Shown here: piece by piece, positions 16,698 through 26,558 of the stretch
How positions within the stretch are numbered: the stretch's first letter is position 1
Layout: every line of letters starts with the position of its first letter
From: Vallicoccus soli
GTDB lineage: Bacteria; Actinomycetota; Actinomycetes; Motilibacterales; Motilibacteraceae
Assembly (NCBI RefSeq): GCF_003594885.1
Contig: NZ_QZEZ01000001.1
Coordinates: 310,001-374,000 of the forward strand
DNA length: 64,000 nt
Direction of reading: 5' to 3'
The notes under the pieces: generated by a model
Databases searched by the model: none
What the model saw: the letters and a program-made list of their open reading frames with translations, nothing else
What the model was told of the DNA's origin: nothing
Translations under genes and position numbers: made by a program

Positions 16698-17206
16698 CCA
16701 CCCTGCGCACCCCGCGCCTGCCCCTGCCCGAGCTGCGCTCGGTCGAGCTGCCCGACCTGCGCCTGCCCGAGCTGCCCGACCTGCGCGAGCTGCGCAGCCT
16801 GGCCGACCGGCCCGAGCTGCGCCGCCCCGCGTACGCCCTCGCCGGCGCCGGCGACCTCGCCGTCGCCGCGCTGCGCGGCGTCCCCGCCCGCCTCGCCGGG
16901 CTGCGCGCCGAGGTGCCGGCGCCCCGCGCCGCCGCCGAGCAGGCCGCCGGGCAGCTGGCCGCGGCGTACGACGGCCTGGCCGCCCGCGGCGAGGACCTCG
17001 TGACCCGCGTGCGCCGCCAGCCGGCCGTGCGCGAGGTGCAGGAGCGGGTCGAGGCGACCGAGCGGGCCGCGGAGTCCACCGTCGCCACCGCCCGCAAGGG
17101 CGCGGCGCGCACCCGCCGCTCCGCCGAGGGCACGGCGAACGCCGCGCGCCGCACCGCCGCCAGCGCCCGCCGCGCCGCGAAGCAGTCCGCCGACCAGGTG
17201 GGCTGA
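16694..17206 (+). CDS. HbhA-like Lys/Ala/Arg-rich coiled-coil protein
   Basis: This 170-aa protein has the layout of heparin-binding hemagglutinin homologues. The N-terminus is made of repeated LPELRxxELPDL-like units, the centre is an Ala-rich helix/coiled coil (about 55-125), and the basic C-terminal tail has Ala/Arg/Lys repeats (RKGAARTRRSAEGTANAARR). In mycobacteria HbhA binds sulfated glycans and also associates with membranes and lipid inclusions; outside pathogens the role is unsettled. There is no signal peptide. ATG 16694 overlaps the HTH stop, so it is tightly co-expressed. Confidence 0.78.
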   Translation: MTTLRTPRLPLPELRSVELPDLRLPELPDLRELRSLADRPELRRPAYALAGAGDLAVAALRGVPARLAGLRAEVPAPRAAAEQAAGQLAAAYDGLAARGEDLVTRVRRQPAVREVQERVEATERAAESTVATARKGAARTRRSAEGTANAARRTAASARRAAKQSADQVG

Positions 17207-17216
17207 CCCGCTCGCG

Positions 17217-17246
17217 GGGTACGGCGCGGGCCCCCGCGCCGTACCC
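17217..17246 (+). terminator. Perfect palindrome spanning hbhA end and DUF2516 promoter
   Basis: GGGTACGGCGCGGG (17217-17230) and CCCGCGCCGTACCC (17233-17246) form a 14-bp perfect stem with a 2-nt centre, 11 nt after the hbhA stop. The right arm supplies the first five bases of TACCCT (17242-17247), the -10-like box 6 nt before the DUF2516 GTG. The element could be both terminator and operator. Confidence 0.7.
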
Positions 17247-17253
17247 TGGTCGG

Positions 17254-17592
17254 GTGGAACCCTTCCAGGCCGTCGCCGGTGTGCAGAACGTCGTCGTGCT
17301 CGCGCTGCTCGCGCTGCAGGTCGGCGTCAAGGTGTTCGCGCTGGTCGACGCCCTGCGCCACCGGTCCGAGCTCTACCCGGCCGCCGGCAAGCGCACCAAG
17401 GGCCTGTGGCTCGCGATCCTCGGCGTCACCCTCGCCGTGCAGGTCGCGATCCTCTACCCGCTGAACTTCCTCAACATCATCGGCCTCGTCGCCGCGGCGG
17501 TCTACCTCGTCGACGTGCGCCCGGCCCTGCGCTCCCTCACCGGGCGCGGCGGCGCGGGCGGGCAGCACATGGGCCCGTACGGCCCCTGGTGA
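17254..17592 (+). CDS. DUF2516 membrane protein (Rv0476-like)
   Basis: A 112-aa membrane protein with three predicted hydrophobic spans (VVLALLALQVGVKVFALVDA, LWLAILGVTLAVQVAILYPL, NIIGLVAAAVYLVDVRPAL) and a Gly-rich tail. The family is restricted to actinobacteria and of unknown function. GTG 17254 sits 6 nt after TACCCT, indicating a leaderless transcript separate from hbhA. The stop overlaps the Nudix-like gene start by 4 nt. Confidence 0.87.
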   Translation: MEPFQAVAGVQNVVVLALLALQVGVKVFALVDALRHRSELYPAAGKRTKGLWLAILGVTLAVQVAILYPLNFLNIIGLVAAAVYLVDVRPALRSLTGRGGAGGQHMGPYGPW

Positions 17593-18416
17593 CGCTCCCG
17601 CCGCCCGCGCCGGTCGTGCGGGCGGGGGCCGGGCACCCGGTGGCGGTGGTGCCGCTGCCGGCCGGCGCGCGCGTCGTGCTCGACCCGGCGCCGCTGCCGG
17701 TCGACCCAGCCCTGCTCGCGGCCGGGGCCGCCCACCGCGACGCCGTCCTGGCCCGCAGCCCCGGCACGTTCGACGGCGCCCTCCTCGCGCTCTGGAGCGC
17801 GTCGGAGGACGGCCTGGTCGTCCGGCCCTCGTCCTACTTCGCGATGCTCGCCACCTGCGACGCGCTGCGGGCCGAGGCGCAGCACGACCCCGACGGGCCG
17901 TTGCGCCGCCGCGCGCTCGCCGCGGCGGGGGACCCGTGGACCAGCGGCGCCGGGCGCGCCGCGGCGGTCGGGGTGTCCGTCGCGTGCACGGTCCCCGTGG
18001 GCGGGCGGGCGCACCTCGTCCTGGGCCGGCGCCGCGCCGGCCTCGCCGCCGACCCCGGCGCCTGGCACGTGGCCCCGTCCGGGATGCTCGAGGACGGCGC
18101 CCCCGACCCGCTCGCGGCGACCGTCGCCACCGAGCTGCGCGAGGAGCTCGGCGTCGTGCTCGACGCCGCGGACGTCGCGCGACGGCTGGTGGTGCTCGGG
18201 CTCGCGCACGACGTGCGGCGCCTGCGCCCCGACGTCTGCGTCCGGCTCGACCTGCGGGCCGGGGAGGTCCCGCCCGGCGGGCCGCACCCGCACCCGTCCG
18301 AGTACGACGACCGCGACCTCGTCCCGCTCGACGCGCTGCCCGCGCTGTGGGCCCGCCGCCCGCCGGGGACCCTCACCGCCCCCGCCGCCGGCACCCTGGC
18401 CCTGCTGGGGGCGTAG
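17589..18416 (+). CDS. Nudix-like hydrolase domain protein
   Basis: The 275-aa protein has a C-terminal Nudix-like segment (about 150-275) with VAPSGMLEDGAPDPLAATV followed by ATELREELGVVL. This resembles the Nudix box, but the spacing and the expected Glu before the REUxEE-like part are imperfect. The N-terminal half (PSSYFAMLATCDALRAEA region) is a separate unrecognised domain. It is coupled to DUF2516 by GTGA overlap at 17589. Catalytic competence is uncertain; a regulatory Nudix fold without hydrolysis is an alternative. Confidence 0.65.
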   Translation: MTLPPPAPVVRAGAGHPVAVVPLPAGARVVLDPAPLPVDPALLAAGAAHRDAVLARSPGTFDGALLALWSASEDGLVVRPSSYFAMLATCDALRAEAQHDPDGPLRRRALAAAGDPWTSGAGRAAAVGVSVACTVPVGGRAHLVLGRRRAGLAADPGAWHVAPSGMLEDGAPDPLAATVATELREELGVVLDAADVARRLVVLGLAHDVRRLRPDVCVRLDLRAGEVPPGGPHPHPSEYDDRDLVPLDALPALWARRPPGTLTAPAAGTLALLGA

Positions 18417-18434
18417 GCGCGGGGCGCAGGTCCC

Positions 18435-19241
18435 TCAGCCCGCCAGCAGGCCGCGCATCCGCTCGATCTCGGCGGTCTGGGTGGCGATGACGTGGTCGGA
18501 CATCTCCTCGACCTGCACGTCCGCGCCGCCCGTCGCCCGCAGCTGCTCGGCCATGGTGAGCGCGCCCTCGTGGTGCGCGATCATGAGCTCGAGGAACATC
18601 CGGTCGAACGCGGCGCCGCTCGCGGCCTCGAGCTGCTCCATCTGCTCGGGCGTGGCCATCCCCGGCATGCCCTCGTGACCGGCGTGGTCCCCGTGCCCCT
18701 CGTGCCCGCCGTGCCCGCCGTGCCCCCCGTCCTCGCCCGGCACCTGCACCCCCGCGCGCTCGGCCTCGGCCGGCACCGGGAGGTCCGCCGCCTGCAGCCA
18801 CGCGGCCATCTGGTGCACCTCGGGCCCCTGCGACGCCGCGATGCGCGCGGCGAGCGAGGCCACGGACGGGTCCTGCGCCCGGTCGGGCGCCAGCGCCGCC
18901 ATCTCCAGGGCCTGCGCGTGGTGCGGGACCATCGTCGTCACGAACTCCGCGTCCGCGGCGTTGTGCTGCGGCGCCGGCGCGAGCGACCCGGTGCCCGTGC
19001 GGTTGGGCTCGCCGGGGCGCCCGGGCAGGACCTCCACGGCCCCGTCGGGCGTGCCCGTGGGCGCCGGCGCGGAGGAGGGCGCCGCGGCCGGCGACCCGGC
19101 CGCGTCCGTGCCCGCGCCGGAGCAGCCGGCGCCGAGCAGCGCCACGCCCGCCGCCAGCGCGAGCGCGCCCGCCCGGCGCCCGAGCCTGCCCCCGGGCCGT
19201 CCCGCCGTGCCTCGACCGGGCCGCCGCCCGCCTGCCGCCAT
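18435..19241 (-). CDS. DUF305 lipoprotein with His-rich linker
   Basis: A 268-aa exported lipoprotein: basic start, hydrophobic core and lipobox LLGAGC near residue 40, then an Ala/Pro/Ser linker. Two DUF305 repeats follow, the first with FVTTMVPHHAQALEMA and the second with FLELMIAHHEGALTMAEQL; both keep the His-His and neighbouring Met residues. Between them lies a His/Gly metal-binding-like stretch (GGHGGHGGHEGHGDHAGHEG). DUF305 proteins are often linked to copper or other metals; that is a family-level inference. ATG 19241 is chosen because it begins the signal sequence; an upstream ATG would add non-signal residues. It is divergent from the LVIVD gene. Confidence 0.88.
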   Translation of the reverse strand: MAAGGRRPGRGTAGRPGGRLGRRAGALALAAGVALLGAGCSGAGTDAAGSPAAAPSSAPAPTGTPDGAVEVLPGRPGEPNRTGTGSLAPAPQHNAADAEFVTTMVPHHAQALEMAALAPDRAQDPSVASLAARIAASQGPEVHQMAAWLQAADLPVPAEAERAGVQVPGEDGGHGGHGGHEGHGDHAGHEGMPGMATPEQMEQLEAASGAAFDRMFLELMIAHHEGALTMAEQLRATGGADVQVEEMSDHVIATQTAEIERMRGLLAG

Positions 19242-19336
19242 GCGGTCCTCCGGTGCTGCTCGACGACGGTGCGTAGGTGCCTGCAGCACCGTCCGTGCGG
19301 AAATGGGGTCTGTTCCCGCGGCCCAACCTACGACAT

Positions 19337-19359
19337 AGTGCGGTGCACCACACCGCACT
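19337..19359. promoter_or_regulatory. Operator-like inverted repeat in divergent intergenic region
   Basis: AGTGCGGTG (19337-19345) and CACCGCACT (19351-19359) are perfect inverted 9-mers with a 5-nt spacer, between the divergent DUF305 and LVIVD genes. CATAGT (19334-19339), a possible -10 box for the plus strand, overlaps the left arm. A second, shorter palindrome CCGTCG/CGACGG lies at 19360-19377. A shared repressor site is plausible. Confidence 0.6.
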
Positions 19360-19396
19360 CCGTCGCCCGTGCGACGGACGAGTGAAGGCAGGTCGA

Positions 19397-20980
<1,584 letters not shown>

Positions 20981-21017
20981 CGGCTCGGCAGCACCGCCCG
21001 ACCCGCACCACCCCGGC

Positions 21018-21051
21018 GGCCCGGTCCCTCCCTCGCGGGAGGGGCCGGGCC
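21018..21051 (+). terminator. Hairpin terminator after LVIVD gene
   Basis: A 15-bp stem (21018-21032 with 21037-21051, one G-U pair) has a TCGC loop, 37 nt after the stop codon and immediately before the gpm promoter box. There is no clear U-tract, as is common in actinobacteria. Confidence 0.7.
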
Positions 21052-21073
21052 GCCGCTCGCTAGGGTGAGCCGC

Positions 21074-21835
21074 ATGGCCGACGCCCCGTACACCCTGGTG
21101 CTGCTCCGCCACGGCGAGAGCGAGTGGAACGAGAAGAACCTCTTCACCGGGTGGGTCGACGTCGACCTCACCGAGAAGGGCCGCGGGGAGGCGCTGCGCG
21201 GCGGCCGGCTGCTGCGCGAGCAGGGCCTGCTGCCCGACGTCTGCCACACGAGCGTGCTGCGGCGGGCGATCAAGACCTCGGTGCTCGCGCTCGACGAGGC
21301 CGACCGGCACTGGGTGCCCGTCCGGCGCTCGTGGCGGCTCAACGAGCGGCACTACGGCGCCCTGCAGGGCAAGGACAAGGCGCAGACGCTCGCCGAGTTC
21401 GGCGAGGAGCAGTTCATGCTCTGGCGCCGCTCCTACGACACGCCCCCGCCGCCGCTCGCCGACGACGCCGAGTTCAGCCAGGTCGGCGACGCGCGCTACC
21501 TCGACCTGCCGCCGGAGGTGCTGCCGCGCACCGAGTGCCTCGCCGACGTCGTGGTGCGGATGCTGCCCTACTGGTACGACGCCGTCGTCCCCGACCTGCG
21601 CCGCGGCCAGACCGTCCTCGTCGCCGCGCACGGCAACTCCCTGCGCGCGCTCGTCAAGCACCTCGACGGCATCAGCGACACCGACATCGCCGGGCTCAAC
21701 ATACCCACCGGCATCCCGCTGGTCTACCGGCTCGACGCCGACCTGCGCCCGACCGTCCCGGGCGGGGAGTACCTCGACCCCGAGGCCGCCGCGACGGCCG
21801 CGGCCGCCGTCGCCGCCCAGGGCCGCAAGCGGTAG
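21074..21835 (+). CDS. gpmA: 2,3-bisphosphoglycerate-dependent phosphoglycerate mutase
   Basis: A 253-aa dPGM that interconverts 3- and 2-phosphoglycerate in glycolysis. The phospho-accepting His is in [20 protein letters not shown] (residue about 14), [20 protein letters not shown] is the substrate loop, and the second catalytic His is in [19 protein letters not shown]. Length matches actinobacterial enzymes. ATG 21074 is favoured over GTG 21065 because TAGGGT (21061-21066) lies 7 nt upstream, the leaderless pattern. Placement next to phoU/senX3-regX3 and mshA matches M. tuberculosis gpm1. Confidence 0.96.
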   Translation: MADAPYTLVLLRHGESEWNEKNLFTGWVDVDLTEKGRGEALRGGRLLREQGLLPDVCHTSVLRRAIKTSVLALDEADRHWVPVRRSWRLNERHYGALQGKDKAQTLAEFGEEQFMLWRRSYDTPPPPLADDAEFSQVGDARYLDLPPEVLPRTECLADVVVRMLPYWYDAVVPDLRRGQTVLVAAHGNSLRALVKHLDGISDTDIAGLNIPTGIPLVYRLDADLRPTVPGGEYLDPEAAATAAAAVAAQGRKR

Positions 21836-21869
21836 GGCCCCCGGCGGGCGCCCCGCCCGCGCAGCACGC

Positions 21870-21900
21870 AGCAGCCCCCGGCCTCCGGCCGGGGGCTGCT
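21870..21900. terminator. Strong bidirectional terminator between gpmA and phoU
   Basis: AGCAGCCCCCGGCC (21870-21883), loop TCC, GGCCGGGGGCTGCT (21887-21900) form a perfect 14-bp stem, placed between convergent genes. Confidence 0.85.
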
Positions 21901-21927
21901 CGCGCGGTACGGGTCCCGCCGGGGGGC

Positions 21928-22596
21928 TCAGGCCCCCTGGGCGAGGCCGTTCGTCGCCGGGTACTCGCCGGTGACGAGGTAGACGACGCGCCCCGCGACG
22001 GTGACGGCGTGGTCGGCGTAGCGCTCGTAGTAGCGGCCGATGAGGGTGAGGTCGATCGCGCACTCCATGCCCTGGTCCCACGACCCGTCGAGCAGGTGGC
22101 GGAAGAGCAGGCGGTGCAGGCGGTCCATCTCGTCGTCGTCGCGCTCGAGCTGCAGCGCGGCCTCGACGTCCTTGCTGGCCACCACCGAGCCGCACTTGAC
22201 GACGATGCGCTCGGCGACCTGGCTCATCTCCAGGATGGTGCCGCGGGCCTGCGGCGGCACCGCGGAGTCCGGGTAGCGCAGCCGCGCGACCTTGGCGACG
22301 TGGCGCGCCAGGTCGCCCATGCGCTCGAGCTCGGCGCTCATCCGCAGGGTGGTGACGACGATGCGCAGGTCGGTGGCGACCGGCTGCTGGCGGGCCAGCA
22401 GCTCCACGGCCCGCGCCTCGAGGTCGTGGTGGAGCTTGTCGACCGCCTCGTCGGCGGCGATGACGCTCTCGGCCAGCTCGAGGTCGGCGTCGAGCAGCGC
22501 CTGCGAGGCGCGGCCCATGGCCGACCCGACGAGCCGCGTCATCTCGACGAGGTCGTCGTTGAGGCCGTCGAGGGCCTCGTGGAAGGCGTCGCGCAT
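21928..22596 (-). CDS. phoU: PhoU phosphate signalling protein
   Basis: A 222-aa all-helical PhoU with the two three-helix repeats. Metal-binding acidic motifs are visible in each half: MSAELERMGDLARHVAKVA and LIGRYYERYADHAVTVAGRV. PhoU connects the Pst phosphate transporter to the sensor kinase and keeps the Pho regulon off when phosphate is plentiful. No pst genes are here, but senX3-regX3 is divergent across a 136-nt gap holding a PHO-box-like repeat. ATG 22596 has CAGGAG close upstream. Confidence 0.95.
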   Translation of the reverse strand: MRDAFHEALDGLNDDLVEMTRLVGSAMGRASQALLDADLELAESVIAADEAVDKLHHDLEARAVELLARQQPVATDLRIVVTTLRMSAELERMGDLARHVAKVARLRYPDSAVPPQARGTILEMSQVAERIVVKCGSVVASKDVEAALQLERDDDEMDRLHRLLFRHLLDGSWDQGMECAIDLTLIGRYYERYADHAVTVAGRVVYLVTGEYPATNGLAQGA

Positions 22597-22638
22597 GGTG
22601 CTCCTGTCCTCGTGGGTCCGACCGCCGATGGTGCCACC

Positions 22639-22671
22639 CGGGGCTGAACGACCCCGGACCCGGAGGTGAAC
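22639..22671 (-). promoter_or_regulatory. PHO-box-like direct repeats
   Basis: Read on the minus strand, three consecutive 11-mers are GTTCACCTCCG, GGTCCGGGGTC and GTTCAGCCCCG. The outer two fit the GTTCACC-type unit of the actinobacterial PHO box with 11-nt periodicity; the middle one is degenerate. The site is 42-75 nt upstream of phoU and 62-94 nt upstream of senX3, so RegX3/PhoP could control both. Confidence 0.6.
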
Positions 22672-22732
22672 ATCCGGTCGTGCGGGCCCTGCGCGGTCGG
22701 TCCCGAGCCCTGCGCGTGCCTACGATCACCGT

Positions 22733-23923
22733 GTGGGGTCGACCGCCGCCGTCGTGCTGGCCGCCGTCGCCGGGCTCCTGCTCGGCGCCGCCGCGGCCCT
22801 CGTCGCGCTGCGCGGGCGCCCCGCGGCGCAGGAGGTCGAGCGGGGGGAGCGCGCGGTGGCGGCGGACGTGCCGGCGGGCGTGGCGGAGGTGCTCGCCGCG
22901 CTGCGCCACTCGGCCGCCGTGGTCGACGCGCAGGGCCGGGTGGTGCGCGCGAGCCCGGCCGCGTACGCCTCCGGCGTGGTGCGCGGGCAGGCCCTGGGCA
23001 CGCCGGCGCTGCAGGAGCTCGTCGAGCGGGTGCGCGACGACGGGCACGCCCGCGACGCCGAGGTGCAGGTGCCGCGCGGCGCCCTGACCGCCCAGCAGGT
23101 GCAGGCGCAGGTGCGCGCCGCCCCGCTCGCCGGCGGCGCGCTCGTGCTCGTCCTCGTCGACGACCGCACCGAGTCGCTGCGGGTCGAGGCCGTGCGCCGC
23201 GACTTCGTCGCCAACGTCAGCCACGAGCTCAAGACCCCCGTCGGGGCGCTGCGCCTGCTCGCCGAGGCGGTCAGCGGCGCCTCCGACGACCCCGAGGCCG
23301 TGCGCCGCTTCGCCGGGCGGATGCAGCACGAGGCCGAGCGGCTCAGCGTGCTCGTGCAGGACATCATCGACCTGTCGCGGCTGCAGGGCCAGGACGCCCT
23401 CGACGCCCCCGAGCTCGTCGACCTCGACCACGTCGTCGCCGAGGCCGTGGACCGCTCGCGGCTCATCGCCGGCGCCAAGGGCATCCGCCTGGCGCACGGC
23501 GGCGACCAGGGCGTGCACGTGCTCGGCGACGAGGGCCTGCTCGTCACCGCGCTGCGCAACCTCGTCGACAACGCGGTGAGCTACAGCCCGCAGCACACCC
23601 AGGTGACCGTGGGCGTGCGCCGCACCGGCGACGTCGTCGAGGTCAGCGTCGCCGACCAGGGGATCGGCATCCCCGAGCGCGACCTCGAGCGCATCTTCGA
23701 GCGCTTCTACCGCGTCGACCCGGCCCGCTCCCGCATGACCGGCGGCACCGGGCTCGGCCTGAGCATCGTCAAGCACGTCGTCGCCAACCACGGCGGCGAG
23801 CTGAGCGTGTGGAGCGTCGAGGGCGCGGGCTCGACCTTCACCCTGCGCCTGCCGGTGGGGTCCACCCACGAGGCGCCCGACCCGCTGCCCGACCCGCTGC
23901 CCGTGCAGGAGGCCGCCACGTGA
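22733..23923 (+). CDS. senX3: SenX3/PhoR-type sensor histidine kinase
   Basis: A 396-aa kinase. It has one N-terminal membrane segment (AAVVLAAVAGLLLGAAAALVAL), a PAS-like region (about 45-145), a HisKA domain with phospho-acceptor His164 in FVANVSHELKTPVGALRLL, and a HATPase domain with LRNLVDNAVSYSP (N box), VADQGIGIP (G1), FERFYRVD (F) and GTGLGLSIVKHVV (G2). The gene is 4-nt-overlapped with regX3 and divergent from phoU, the standard phosphate-sensing arrangement. GTG 22733 lies 6 nt after TACGAT (22721-22726), suggesting a leaderless mRNA. Confidence 0.93.
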   Translation: MGSTAAVVLAAVAGLLLGAAAALVALRGRPAAQEVERGERAVAADVPAGVAEVLAALRHSAAVVDAQGRVVRASPAAYASGVVRGQALGTPALQELVERVRDDGHARDAEVQVPRGALTAQQVQAQVRAAPLAGGALVLVLVDDRTESLRVEAVRRDFVANVSHELKTPVGALRLLAEAVSGASDDPEAVRRFAGRMQHEAERLSVLVQDIIDLSRLQGQDALDAPELVDLDHVVAEAVDRSRLIAGAKGIRLAHGGDQGVHVLGDEGLLVTALRNLVDNAVSYSPQHTQVTVGVRRTGDVVEVSVADQGIGIPERDLERIFERFYRVDPARSRMTGGTGLGLSIVKHVVANHGGELSVWSVEGAGSTFTLRLPVGSTHEAPDPLPDPLPVQEAAT

Positions 23924-24600
23924 CCCGTGTGCTCGTCGTCGAGGACGAGGAGTCGTTCAGCGACGCCCTGTCCTACATGCTCCGCAAGGAGGGGTACGAG
24001 GTCGCCGTCGCCCCCGACGGCCCCGCCGCCCTCGAGGAGTTCGCCCGCACCGGGGCCGACATCGTGCTGCTCGACCTCATGCTGCCCGGGTTGCCGGGCA
24101 CCGAGGTGTGCCGCCAGCTGCGGACCCGCTCGCAGGTGCCGGTCATCATGCTGACCGCGAAGGACAGCGAGGTGGACAAGGTCGTCGGGCTCGAGCTCGG
24201 CGCCGACGACTACGTCACCAAGCCGTTCAGCTCCCGCGAGCTCGTCGCGCGCATGCGCGCGGTCATGCGCCGCGGCGGCGAGGCCGAGGAGCCCGACGCG
24301 GGCGCCCTCGAGGCCGGGCCGGTGCGCATGGACGTCGACCGGCACGTCGTCACCGTCGGCGGCGAGACGGTGCAGATGCCGCTCAAGGAGTTCGAGCTGC
24401 TCGAGATGCTCCTGCGCAACGCGGGGCGCGTGCTCACCCGCATGCAGCTCATCGACCGCGTCTGGGGCTCGGACTACGTCGGCGACACCAAGACGCTCGA
24501 CGTGCACGTCAAGCGGCTGCGCAGCAAGGTCGAGCCCGACCCCGCCTCGCCGAAGCACCTCGTCACGGTCCGGGGCCTGGGCTACAAGTTCGAGCCCTGA
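23920..24600 (+). CDS. regX3: RegX3/PhoP-type response regulator
   Basis: A 226-aa OmpR-family regulator of the phosphate-starvation response. The receiver (1-120) has acidic pocket VVEDEESF, phospho-acceptor Asp in [13 protein letters not shown], the Thr of MLTAKD and Lys of YVTKPF. The winged helix (about 135-226) has [20 protein letters not shown] and [17 protein letters not shown] 23920 overlaps the senX3 stop, so kinase and regulator are coupled. It probably acts on the PHO-box-like repeat at 22639-22671. Confidence 0.94.
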   Translation: MTRVLVVEDEESFSDALSYMLRKEGYEVAVAPDGPAALEEFARTGADIVLLDLMLPGLPGTEVCRQLRTRSQVPVIMLTAKDSEVDKVVGLELGADDYVTKPFSSRELVARMRAVMRRGGEAEEPDAGALEAGPVRMDVDRHVVTVGGETVQMPLKEFELLEMLLRNAGRVLTRMQLIDRVWGSDYVGDTKTLDVHVKRLRSKVEPDPASPKHLVTVRGLGYKFEP

Positions 24601-24643
24601 GCCGCGGGCGGGCCCGACCCCGCCGCGTCGCGGGGCCCGCGGC
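24601..24643 (+). terminator. Two-tier hairpin after regX3
   Basis: GCCGCGGGC (24601-24609) pairs with GCCCGCGGC (24635-24643). Inside, CCCCGC (24618-24623) can pair with GCGGGG (24630-24635). It starts directly at the regX3 stop and ends 15 nt before mshA. Confidence 0.5.
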
Positions 24644-24658
24644 AGGGCAGGATCGACG

Positions 24659-26044
24659 GTGGCCCGCCGACCTGCGCGGGCGCTCGGGCGGCGGGAGGGT
24701 GCGGTGGCGGTGCGCGGCGGTACGGCGGCGGTCGGCAGCCTGAGCGCGCGGCGCCCGGCGCGCCCGCGCCGGGTCGCCATGCTCTCGGTCCACACGTCCC
24801 CGCTCGACCAGCCCGGCACCGGCGACGCTGGCGGGCTCAACGTGTACGTCGTCGAGCTCGCCCGCCGGCTCGCCGCCCGCGGCACCGAGGTCGAGGTCCT
24901 CACCCGGGCCGCCCGCCCCGGCCTCGCGCCCGCGGTCGAGCTCGCGGACGGCGTCCTGGTGCGGCACCTGCCCGCGGGGCCGTACGAGCCGCTGCCCAAG
25001 GAGGACCTGCCCAGCCAGCTGTGCGCCCTGGTGGCGGGGGCCCTGCGCGTCGAGGCGGGCCGCGCCGCCGGGCACTACGACCTCGTCCACTCGCACTACT
25101 GGCTCTCGGGCCAGGTCGGCTGGCTCGCCGCGGAGCGCTGGGGCGTGCCGCTCGTGCACACCATGCACACCATGGCGCGGGTCAAGAACCTGTCCCTGGC
25201 CGCCGGCGACGCCCCGGAGCCGCGGTCGCGCGAGATCGGCGAGCAGCAGGTCGTCGACGCGGCCGACCGGCTGCTGGCGAACACCCGGCTCGAGGCCGGG
25301 CAGCTGGTCGACCTCTACGGCGCCGACCCGCGGCGCGTGGCGGTGGTCCCGCCGGGGGTGGACCTCGAGCTGTTCCGCCCCGGCGACCGGGCCGCGGCGC
25401 GCGCCCGGCTCGGCGTACGGCCCGACGCCGCCGTCCTGCTCTTCGTCGGCCGCGTGCAGCCGCTCAAGGCGCCCGACGTGCTCGTGCGCGCCGCGGCGCG
25501 GCTCGTGGCGGACGACCCGGCGCTGCGCCGCAGGCTCCAGGTGGTCGTGCTCGGCGGCCCCAGCGGGTCGGGCACCGAGCGCCCGCGCGCGCTCGAGGAG
25601 CTCGCCCGCTCCGAGGGCGTCGCCGACGTCGTCACGCTCGCCCCGCCGGTGCCGCGCCCGGTCCTGGCCGACTGGTACCGCGCGGCCGACGTGTCGGTGG
25701 TGCCGTCGTACAGCGAGAGCTTCGGCCTGGTCGCGGTCGAGGCGCAGGCGTGCGGCACCCCCGTGGTCGCGAGCCGGGTCGGCGGGCTCCCGGTCGCGGT
25801 GCGGGACGGGGTGAGCGGGCTGCTCGTCGACGGGCACGACCCGGACGACTACGCGCGGGTGCTGCGCCGGCTGCTCGACGAGCCGCGGCTGCGCCAGCGC
25901 CTGTCGCTCGGTGCCGTCGAGCACGCGGCGCGGCACGGGTGGGACGCGACGGCCGACGGGGTGCTGGCGGCCTACCGGGGCGCGCTCGACGACGCGGAGG
26001 CGGCGCGGGCGGCGCGCGGGCGCGCGGCGGGCCGCGGTGCCTGA
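24659..26044 (+). CDS. mshA: D-inositol-3-phosphate glycosyltransferase (mycothiol step 1)
   Basis: MshA joins GlcNAc from UDP-GlcNAc to inositol-1-phosphate. The 461-aa GT-B glycosyltransferase has the MshA N-terminal signature [20 protein letters not shown] (nucleotide-sugar and inositol-P loop), [36 protein letters not shown] and the C-terminal donor site [20 protein letters not shown] with the EX7E-type Glu residues. GTG 24659 is used (AGGA at 24649-24652); GTG 24704 with GGGAGGG at 24693-24699 is a good alternative, since the first 15 residues look unneeded. The ybjN start overlaps its end by 8 nt, as in mycobacterial synteny. Confidence 0.93.
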   Translation: MARRPARALGRREGAVAVRGGTAAVGSLSARRPARPRRVAMLSVHTSPLDQPGTGDAGGLNVYVVELARRLAARGTEVEVLTRAARPGLAPAVELADGVLVRHLPAGPYEPLPKEDLPSQLCALVAGALRVEAGRAAGHYDLVHSHYWLSGQVGWLAAERWGVPLVHTMHTMARVKNLSLAAGDAPEPRSREIGEQQVVDAADRLLANTRLEAGQLVDLYGADPRRVAVVPPGVDLELFRPGDRAAARARLGVRPDAAVLLFVGRVQPLKAPDVLVRAAARLVADDPALRRRLQVVVLGGPSGSGTERPRALEELARSEGVADVVTLAPPVPRPVLADWYRAADVSVVPSYSESFGLVAVEAQACGTPVVASRVGGLPVAVRDGVSGLLVDGHDPDDYARVLRRLLDEPRLRQRLSLGAVEHAARHGWDATADGVLAAYRGALDDAEAARAARGRAAGRGA

Positions 26045-26543
26045 CGCGGCGGGCGCCGCCGCGGTGCTGCGCGGCACCCTCGCCGCGCTCGGCGTCGAGC
26101 ACGAGGAGGTGGGCCCGGGCCGCTTCGCGGCCGTCCTGCCGGGCGAGGCGCGCCTGCGCACGACCTGCCTGCTGGAGGTCGGCCGGCACGCGCTGAGCGT
26201 GCGGGCCTTCGTCGCGCGGCGCCCCGACGAGGCGCACGCCGAGGTGCACCGGATGCTGCTCGAGCGGAACGCGCGGGCCGGGGCCGTCGCCTTCGCCCTC
26301 GACGCGGCCGGGGACGTGTGGCTCGTGGGGCGGCTGCCGCTCGTCGCCGTCGTGCCCGAGGTCGTGGACGGCCTGCTCGGCGAGGTGCTCGAGGCCTCGG
26401 ACGGGACGTTCAACGCCGTCGTCGAGCGCGGCTTCGCCTCGGCCGTGCGCCGGGAGTGGGCGTGGCGCGAGCGGCGCGGCGAGCCCACCGCGAACCTCGA
26501 GGCCTTCCGCCGGCTGCGCCCCGCGCCCGGCGAGGGCGCCTGA
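26037..26543 (+). CDS. YbjN-domain protein
   Basis: A 168-aa protein of the actinobacterial YbjN-like family (Rv0487 in M. tuberculosis), with a type III secretion chaperone-like alpha/beta fold. Typical parts are [50 protein letters not shown] and [20 protein letters not shown]. coli YbjN affects motility and stress gene expression; the actinobacterial role is not defined. GTG 26037 overlaps the mshA stop by 8 nt, so it belongs to the mshA transcript. Confidence 0.87.
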   Translation: MPDAAGAAAVLRGTLAALGVEHEEVGPGRFAAVLPGEARLRTTCLLEVGRHALSVRAFVARRPDEAHAEVHRMLLERNARAGAVAFALDAAGDVWLVGRLPLVAVVPEVVDGLLGEVLEASDGTFNAVVERGFASAVRREWAWRERRGEPTANLEAFRRLRPAPGEGA

Positions 26544-26558
26544 GCGGGACGCCCGGGC

